Source: Streptomyces halobius (GTDB taxonomy: Bacteria; Actinomycetota; Actinomycetes; Streptomycetales; Streptomycetaceae). Taken from it: 64,000 nucleotides of DNA. Positions 58,983 through 64,000 of the stretch are shown here, one piece after another (position 1 is the stretch's first letter; each line of letters opens with the position of its first letter). The notes beneath the pieces were generated by a model, which was not told the origin of the DNA, made no database searches, and worked only from the letters and a program-made list of their open reading frames with translations. The translations under genes and the position numbers were made by a program. The stretch lies in NCBI RefSeq assembly GCF_023277745.1, contig NZ_CP086322.1, forward strand, positions 2,728,001-2,792,000. The letters run 5' to 3'.

Positions 58983-60699
58983 GCCCGGCGGCCCCCACCC
59001 CGACGGTGACCGCGCGCCACAGGTGCTGGTCGCCGGCGCCGGACCGGTCGGCCTCACCCTCGCCCACGAACTGGCCCGCAGGGGAGTACGAGTACGGGTC
59101 GTGGATCGGGCCGCCGGCCCGGCGACCAGCAGCCGCGCCCTGGCCCTCCATCCGCGCACCCTGGAGCTCTGCCACCAAATGGGCCTGGCTGACGCCCTGT
59201 TGGAGCGCGGCCGTCGCGTCACCCACTTCACCCTGCACCTGCGCGGCCGCGAGCTCATCCGCTTCAACACCAACTACACGCGGCTGCCCACCGCCTACCC
59301 CTTCAGCCTGATGCTCGACCAGGTCCACACCGAGGAGGTGCTCCGCACTCGCCTGGCGGAGCTCGGTGTCCGGATCGAGTGGGGGGTGGAGCTGCGGGAC
59401 TGTGTCACAGAGGGCCCCCACGTCGCCGTACGGCTGGGGCACGGCGACCGCACGGCGGAGCTCACCGTCCCTTGGCTGGTCGGCGCGGACGGCTCACGAA
59501 GTACCGTGCGGAAGCGGCTGGGGCTGCGGCTGGTCGGGGACGCCACCCAGACCTGGCTCAACGCGGATGTGGTCCTCGACGTCGACCTCCCCCCGGACAG
59601 CAACCACTTGGTGCACACCGGATCCGGAAGCGTGCTGCTCGTCCCGTTCCCGGAGTCGGGCAAGTGGCGGGCCGTGGACACTGAGTACGCCCGGTACGAC
59701 CGCGGTGGGGAGCGGGGGGACGGCCCGGAAGTGGTGCGCCGCCGGCTGGCGGAGGCCCTCTCGCGCGGCCTGGGCCGACCGGTCGCGGTCGCCGAACCGA
59801 CCTGGGTCTCCGTCTTCCGTGTCCAGCAGCGCATGATCACCGCGATGCGGGCCGGCCGCTGCTTCGTGGCGGGCGACGCGGCCCATGTCCACAGCCCGGC
59901 CTCCGGCCAGGGCATGAACACCGGGATGCAGGACGCCGTCAACCTCGCCTGGAAGCTCGCCCAGGTGGTGCGCGGCGAGGCGGACGAGGCGCTGCTGGAC
60001 ACCTACGCCGCCGAGCGCGTCCCGGTGGGGGGCCGGCTGCTCTCCTCGACGCGGAAGGCCACGGCCCTGGTGGCGCTGCGCAACGCCGCCGCACCCGTCC
60101 TGATGCCGGTGGGGCTCACCGCACTGCGGGCGCTCGGACCCGTCAAGCGGCGCGTCGAGCACCGGTTCATGGCGGGCCTGTCCGGACTGGCGCTGCACTA
60201 CGCCGATAGCCCGTTGAGCAGTGCCCCACCGTCCTCGCCCCAGCGCCTGGGCCGGCGCGGCGCCGGTGTCGAGCCGGGGCACCGGGTGGGCTGTACCGCG
60301 CGGGACGCGGCCCGCCACCCTGGGTGGTGGGCGCTCCGTCAGGCCCTCGCCGACCCCCGCTGGACGCTGCTCCACTTCAGCCAATCTGCAGCCGAACGGA
60401 CATCCGAAGAAGGCGATTTGACTTTCCTGGTCGAGCGGTTTGGCCGCGCCGTCCGCGTCCACGAGGTGCACCCTGGCGGCCGGTCACGGAGCAACGGGGG
60501 CGCCATCCCGGACCCAGGCGGTGTCCTGCGGCGCACCCTGGGGGTCCCAGCCGGCGGCTACGCGCTCATCCGGCCGGACGGCTACCTGGCGGCGAAGGGG
60601 CCGCGGGCCACGGCGGACACCCTGACCGCCGCCCTGCGCGCCGTACACCTGCTCTCCGACGTCGACGCCCCCCAACTCCCGACGTCGACGCCCGCATAA
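58972..60699 (+). CDS. FAD-dependent aromatic hydroxylase (polyketide tailoring type)
   Basis: This 575-residue class A flavoprotein monooxygenase has VLVAGAGPVGLTLAHELARR (FAD fold), LVGADGSRSTVRKRLG (DG motif) and RCFVAGDAAHVHSPASGQGM (GD motif). A thioredoxin-like C-terminal domain ends with ALIRPDGYLAAKGP. It resembles PgaE/RdmE-type polyketide hydroxylases that act on angucycline or anthracycline intermediates. It is translationally coupled to the aromatase (11-base overlap). Confidence 0.92.
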   Translation: MPSEPGGPHPDGDRAPQVLVAGAGPVGLTLAHELARRGVRVRVVDRAAGPATSSRALALHPRTLELCHQMGLADALLERGRRVTHFTLHLRGRELIRFNTNYTRLPTAYPFSLMLDQVHTEEVLRTRLAELGVRIEWGVELRDCVTEGPHVAVRLGHGDRTAELTVPWLVGADGSRSTVRKRLGLRLVGDATQTWLNADVVLDVDLPPDSNHLVHTGSGSVLLVPFPESGKWRAVDTEYARYDRGGERGDGPEVVRRRLAEALSRGLGRPVAVAEPTWVSVFRVQQRMITAMRAGRCFVAGDAAHVHSPASGQGMNTGMQDAVNLAWKLAQVVRGEADEALLDTYAAERVPVGGRLLSSTRKATALVALRNAAAPVLMPVGLTALRALGPVKRRVEHRFMAGLSGLALHYADSPLSSAPPSSPQRLGRRGAGVEPGHRVGCTARDAARHPGWWALRQALADPRWTLLHFSQSAAERTSEEGDLTFLVERFGRAVRVHEVHPGGRSRSNGGAIPDPGGVLRRTLGVPAGGYALIRPDGYLAAKGPRATADTLTAALRAVHLLSDVDAPQLPTSTPA

Positions 60700-60763
60700 C
60701 ACCCACGCGAGAACCGCAAGACACCCGATGCCTCCACGGCACGGCAGAGAGGAATACCTGGGG

Positions 60764-61534
60764 ATGACACGAAGGGAAAGCGACGACCCGGCCGCCGCGC
60801 ACGGCTCCGTGGCGCTGGTCACCGGCGCAACCCGTGGTCTTGGCCTGGCCATCGCATCGAAGCTCACCGCCGCCGGCTGCGAGGTCCTGCTCAACTATGC
60901 CCACGACGAGAGCGCCGCGCGGGCCGCCGAACGGGCCCTGGCCGAGGCCGGTGGCAAGGTCCGGCTGCTGCGCGCGGACATCGGCCGGCCCGCCGGCGTC
61001 GTCCGGATGCTCGACGAAGTCCGGCGTGTACACGGCACGTTGGACCTCCTCGTACACAGCGCCGGTACCTACCATCCGGCACCGGCCGCGGCGCCACACA
61101 TCGGCCGCGCGCTCCGCGACGGCGCAGTGGCGCTCGGACCGCTGCTGTACGGGGCCGGGCGGCTGAGCGACCTGATGACTCCGGGCACCGGACGGATCGT
61201 CGCCGTCTCCAGCACCGGTGCCCACTCCGTCGTCCCCGGCTACGCCGGCCTGGGCATGGCCAAGGCGGCTCTGGAGACCCTGGTGCGCTATCTCGCGGTC
61301 GAGTTGGCGGACCGCGGCGTCGCCGTGAACGCGGTGGCAGCCGGCAAGCTCGCCGACGGCGCCTCCGCCGTGCTGCCCGCCGAAGCGGTGGCGGGGCTGG
61401 TGCGGCGCACTGCGGTGGGCCGGCTCACCGCTGCCGTCGAAGTGGCCGATGTCGTGGGGCTGTTGTGCCGCCCGGAGGCCGGCGGGCTCCATGGCCAGGT
61501 GCTGACCGTGGACGGCGGCGCCAGCCTCCGCTGA
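60764..61534 (+). CDS. SDR with enoyl-reductase (FabL-type) active site
   Basis: This 256-residue Rossmann-fold oxidoreductase has the cofactor motif TGATRGLG at residues 20-27. The active site reads GYAGLGMAKAALETLVRYLA: Tyr160 and Lys167 are separated by six residues (Y-x6-K), the enoyl-ACP reductase spacing, while the Y-x3-K of ketoreductases is lost (Leu replaces Tyr163). The C-terminus GQVLTVDGGASLR is FabL-like. It lies between the hydroxylase and the cyclase, so it may reduce a double bond in a polyketide intermediate. I start at the ATG at 60764, with AGAGAGGA upstream. Confidence 0.85.
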   Translation: MTRRESDDPAAAHGSVALVTGATRGLGLAIASKLTAAGCEVLLNYAHDESAARAAERALAEAGGKVRLLRADIGRPAGVVRMLDEVRRVHGTLDLLVHSAGTYHPAPAAAPHIGRALRDGAVALGPLLYGAGRLSDLMTPGTGRIVAVSSTGAHSVVPGYAGLGMAKAALETLVRYLAVELADRGVAVNAVAAGKLADGASAVLPAEAVAGLVRRTAVGRLTAAVEVADVVGLLCRPEAGGLHGQVLTVDGGASLR

Positions 61535-61553
61535 GGGGAGAGGAACCCACACC

Positions 61554-62371
61554 ATGCGCATCATCGATCTGTCGACGACCGTGGACGCCTCCCAGTGGGA
61601 GGTGGACCCGGTCATCCACGAGGTGCTGACCCCGGCCGAGGGCGGCCGGCACATGGCCGAGGGGATGCGGCGCAACCACGGCGTCGTTTTCGACCCGGCC
61701 GAGCTGCCGGACGGCGAGCTGCTCTCCCTGGACACCCTCAAGCTGACCACCCACACAGGGACCCACGTGGACGCCCCCTCCCACTACGGCTCCAGGGCCG
61801 GCTACGGCGGCACCCCACGCCACATCGACCAGATGCCGCTCGACTGGTTCCTGCGGCCGGGGTTCCGGCTCGACCTCACCGGCGAGCCGGTCGGCGCCAT
61901 CGGGGCCGACCGGGTGCGGCGCGCGCTCGACGCGTGCGGCTGCACCCCCGCCCCGATGGACATCGTGCTGCTCTACACCGGAGCGGACCAACTAGCCGGC
62001 ACGCCCGCCTACTTCACCGACTTCGGCGGCCTCGACGCCGAGGCCACCCACCTCCTGCTGGACCTGGGGTCAAGGTCATCGGCACCGACGCGTTCAGCCT
62101 GGACGCGCCCTTCGGCCACATGATCGACGCGTACCAGCGGACCGGCGACCGCGGGGTGCTCTGGCCGGCGCACTTCGTGGGCCGGGAACGGGAGTACTGC
62201 CAGATCGAGCGGTTGAGCAACCTCGGCTCCCTCCCCGGCCCCACCGGCTTCCTGGTCTCCTGCCTCCCCGTCAAGATCGCAGGGGCGGGGGCCGGGTGGA
62301 CCCGGGCCGCCGCGCTCGTCGAAGAGGAGCCGGCCGCCGAGGAGCGGTGCCCGGACCGCGCCGACGGATGA
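61554..62371 (+). CDS. PF04199-type cyclase, one frameshift in the sequence as given
   Basis: The first 170 residues (MRIIDLSTTVDASQWEVDPV; metal motif HTGTHVDAPSHY) and the rest (GTDAFSLDAPFGHMIDAYQR; CQIERLSNLGSLP) belong to one kynurenine-formamidase-like cyclase family. They are in different frames. One extra G in the GGGG run near 62066-62069 restores a full protein of about 272 residues. Members such as DpsY-type enzymes close later rings of aromatic polyketides. The start has GGGGAGAGGAAC upstream, 19 bases after the reductase stop. Either a recent inactivation or a sequencing error. Confidence 0.75.
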
Positions 62372-62431
62372 GCCCTTGAGGCAGAGAGCGCCACCTATCT
62401 CTCCCTGCCTCATACGTACCTCCCACTACCT

Positions 62432-62466
62432 CAAGGGCGCCCCGCACACCGTGCGGGGCGCCCTTG
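62432..62466. terminator. Bidirectional terminator with perfect 16 bp arms
   Basis: CAAGGGCGCCCCGCAC pairs exactly with GTGCGGGGCGCCCTTG around ACC. It separates the rightward aromatase-to-cyclase operon from the convergent acyltransferase gene. Confidence 0.9.
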
Positions 62467-62487
62467 GGTCTGTCCGATGGGATGGGC

Positions 62488-63561
62488 TCAGGCGCGGGGC
62501 TCCAGCTCCCGCCGCAGCGCCTGACGTGCCGCATCCAAGGTCGCCACCTCGTCCTCCGGCCCTCGTACCCGCCGTGGGGAGAGCGGCAGGACGCCACTGT
62601 CCCCCCGGCGTACGGCGGGGTGCTGCCGGGCCAGAAGGGAGAGTCCACGCCCCGGCCCAGCCTCGACCAGAGAGAATTCGCCGGACGCCAACAACCCCTG
62701 GAGTGCGGGCCAGAAGCGCACCTTCGCGACCGGCTGGGCCGCCCAGTACACGGGGTCCGCGATCTCACGGGCGGTCAGTGGCGCGGCCGTGGCGCACGAG
62801 TGGATCGGCACCGCCGGGGAGTGCCGCGCCACCGAGGCCAGCACCGCAGTGGCACCCATGGCGTACGGCGCGATGGCCGGGCTGTGGAACGGACTGAGCG
62901 CCGGGACGGGCCGCACCGCGACGCCCCGGACACGCAGCCGCTCGCCCACTGCGCGCAGCGCGCCCTCCGGCCCGGCCAGCACCGTCTGGAGCGGCGCGTT
63001 GACCGCAGCGACCACCACCTCACAGTCGAGGAACGGCGCCAGCTGATCGGCGGAGGCGGCCACCGCGATCATGCCGCCCGGCGGGGAGTGCGCCAGCCGC
63101 ACCACCCTGTCCAGTACGACGTGCGCGGCGTCGTGTACGGAGAAAACCCCGGCGAGCGTGGCCGCCGCCAACTCGCCGATGCTGTGGCCCAGCAGCGCCG
63201 CGGGGCGCACGCCCCAACTCTCCACGGTCCGCCCCAGGGCGTAGTCGACGGCGAAGAGCAGCGGCTGGGCCCGCAGTACATGGTCCATGGGCAGCTCCGA
63301 CTGCTCAGCCAGCCAGTCCGCGCGGATGCGGGCCCCCTCCCTGCCCATCGCGTCGAAGACCTCGTCGAGCGCCTCGGTGAATGCCGCGACCGTGCCGTAC
63401 AGGCCGGCGGTCATACGGGGGTACTGGGAGCCCTGCCCGGGCAGCAGCAGCGCGACCGGTCGGGACGCATGCCGCGCGGCGGCTCCGCGACAGCGCGCAC
63501 GATCCGCCGCGCTGGCCGCCGTGACGGGCCCGGCCAGGGGAGTCTGGGGCACCTCTGTCAT
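62488..63561 (-). CDS. Acyltransferase (malonyl-CoA:ACP type) of the polyketide cluster
   Basis: This 357-residue protein has the stand-alone acyltransferase layout: LLLPGQGSQYPRM (residues 39-50), the nucleophile motif GHSIGE with Ser127, and a catalytic His region SPFHSP near residue 226. The substrate-specificity segment does not match the common malonyl (HAFH) or methylmalonyl (YASH) word, so the acyl group is uncertain. Stand-alone acyltransferases in aromatic clusters often load or edit the starter unit. It overlaps the aminotransferase stop by four bases and is translated after it. Confidence 0.88.
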   Translation of the reverse strand: MTEVPQTPLAGPVTAASAADRARCRGAAARHASRPVALLLPGQGSQYPRMTAGLYGTVAAFTEALDEVFDAMGREGARIRADWLAEQSELPMDHVLRAQPLLFAVDYALGRTVESWGVRPAALLGHSIGELAAATLAGVFSVHDAAHVVLDRVVRLAHSPPGGMIAVAASADQLAPFLDCEVVVAAVNAPLQTVLAGPEGALRAVGERLRVRGVAVRPVPALSPFHSPAIAPYAMGATAVLASVARHSPAVPIHSCATAAPLTAREIADPVYWAAQPVAKVRFWPALQGLLASGEFSLVEAGPGRGLSLLARQHPAVRRGDSGVLPLSPRRVRGPEDEVATLDAARQALRRELEPRA

Positions 63562-64000
63562 GACAGTCGGGCGGCTGCGGCCGCGATCCGCTCGTCGCTC
63601 GCCGTGAACGCGATCCGTACGTGCTGCTCGCCAGCTTCCCCGTAGAAGGTGCCGGGCGCCACGAGCAGGCCCCGATCGGCCAGTTCCTTCACAGTCACCC
63701 AGCACGACTCACCGCGGGTGGCCCACAGGAACAGCCCGCCCTCAGAGTGCTCACAGCGGAACCCCGCGGCGTGCAGGGCCTGTTGGAGGGTGTGGCGGCG
63801 CCGGGCATACCGGGCGTACTGCTCCGCCACGTGCGCGTCGTCGTCCAACGCGGCCACCATGGCTGCCTGGACGGGGGCGGGCACAGCGTGCCCGGCGTGC
63901 TTGCGGATCCGCAGCAATCGCTCGACCAGGCGCGGGTCACCGGAGCAGAGCCCCGCGCGGTAGCCAGCGAGATTGGAGCGCTTGGAGAGCGAGTGCACCG
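63558..64000 (-). CDS. PLP-dependent aminotransferase (class I/II), partial
   Basis: Only the C-terminal 146 residues lie in the window; the gene continues to the right. The PLP lysine region reads SLSKRSNLAGYRAGLCSGD, followed by HAGHAVPAPVQAAMVAALDD and the C-terminal arginine region EQHVRIAFTASDERIAAAAA. It resembles DapC-type aminotransferases. Translational coupling to the acyltransferase suggests an amino group enters the product through a starter unit or a terminal amine. Confidence 0.88.
   Translation of the reverse strand, partial: VHSLSKRSNLAGYRAGLCSGDPRLVERLLRIRKHAGHAVPAPVQAAMVAALDDDAHVAEQYARYARRRHTLQQALHAAGFRCEHSEGGLFLWATRGESCWVTVKELADRGLLVAPGTFYGEAGEQHVRIAFTASDERIAAAAARLS

Overview
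This is a high-GC actinobacterial chromosome segment, almost certainly Streptomyces. The evidence is the codon bias, the ngc/ROK/xyl sugar locus, the bidomain geosmin synthase, a SepF-like paralogue, ArpA-type regulators and an aromatic polyketide aromatase. The gene order xylF / ROK regulator / ngcEFG / aconitase / MurA-like / arginine deiminase genes / SepF-like matches, from memory, the S. coelicolor SCO6009 to SCO5967 stretch. I could not check this. Accessory blocks interrupt that backbone.

Layout. 0-9 kb: sugar uptake, with the start of xylF, a ROK regulator, an NgcEFG-type ABC importer and a divergent secreted GH92 mannosidase; operator-like sites lie in the promoters. 9-12 kb: aconitase, with two striking palindromes upstream. 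12-26 kb: a decayed accessory island on both sides of a core HTH-MurA fusion gene. It holds a frameshifted membrane protein, a stealth-type sugar-phosphate transferase, a truncated IS3 transposase, a HINT polymorphic-toxin remnant with a candidate immunity gene, a sigma-factor stub, an S16 protease, a broken GntR/DUF1648 pair, and an ALF-repeat toxin remnant ending in an integrase tail.

25-36 kb: an aryl-CoA catabolic locus of anthranilate or salicylate type (acyl-CoA dehydrogenase, aryl-CoA ligase, PaaX, a monooxygenase/Old-Yellow-Enzyme fusion, enoyl-CoA hydratase). A HAD phosphatase and two ArpA-type (gamma-butyrolactone receptor-like) regulators sit in its middle. The two ends of the catabolic locus share a promoter element; the regulators and the HAD gene share a different operator-like motif. 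36-41 kb: an arginine deiminase operon (arcA, arcB, APC permease). 41-46 kb: the Pnkp/Hen1 RNA-repair operon and an F420-type oxidoreductase. 47-54 kb: housekeeping genes (DUF6099-type, MazG-like, AAA ATPase, SflB), a 2OG-Fe(II) oxygenase and a NERD-helicase. 54-57 kb: geosmin synthase.

58-64 kb: the edge of an aromatic polyketide cluster with an aromatase/cyclase, an FAD hydroxylase, an SDR carrying the enoyl-reductase Y-x6-K signature, and a PF04199-type cyclase. A convergent acyltransferase-aminotransferase operon runs off the right end. No ketosynthase is in view. This edge and the ArpA-regulator/HAD module are the parts most likely to be new biology.

Caution: several broken genes are broken by one base in a homopolymer run, so some apparent pseudogenes may be sequencing errors.
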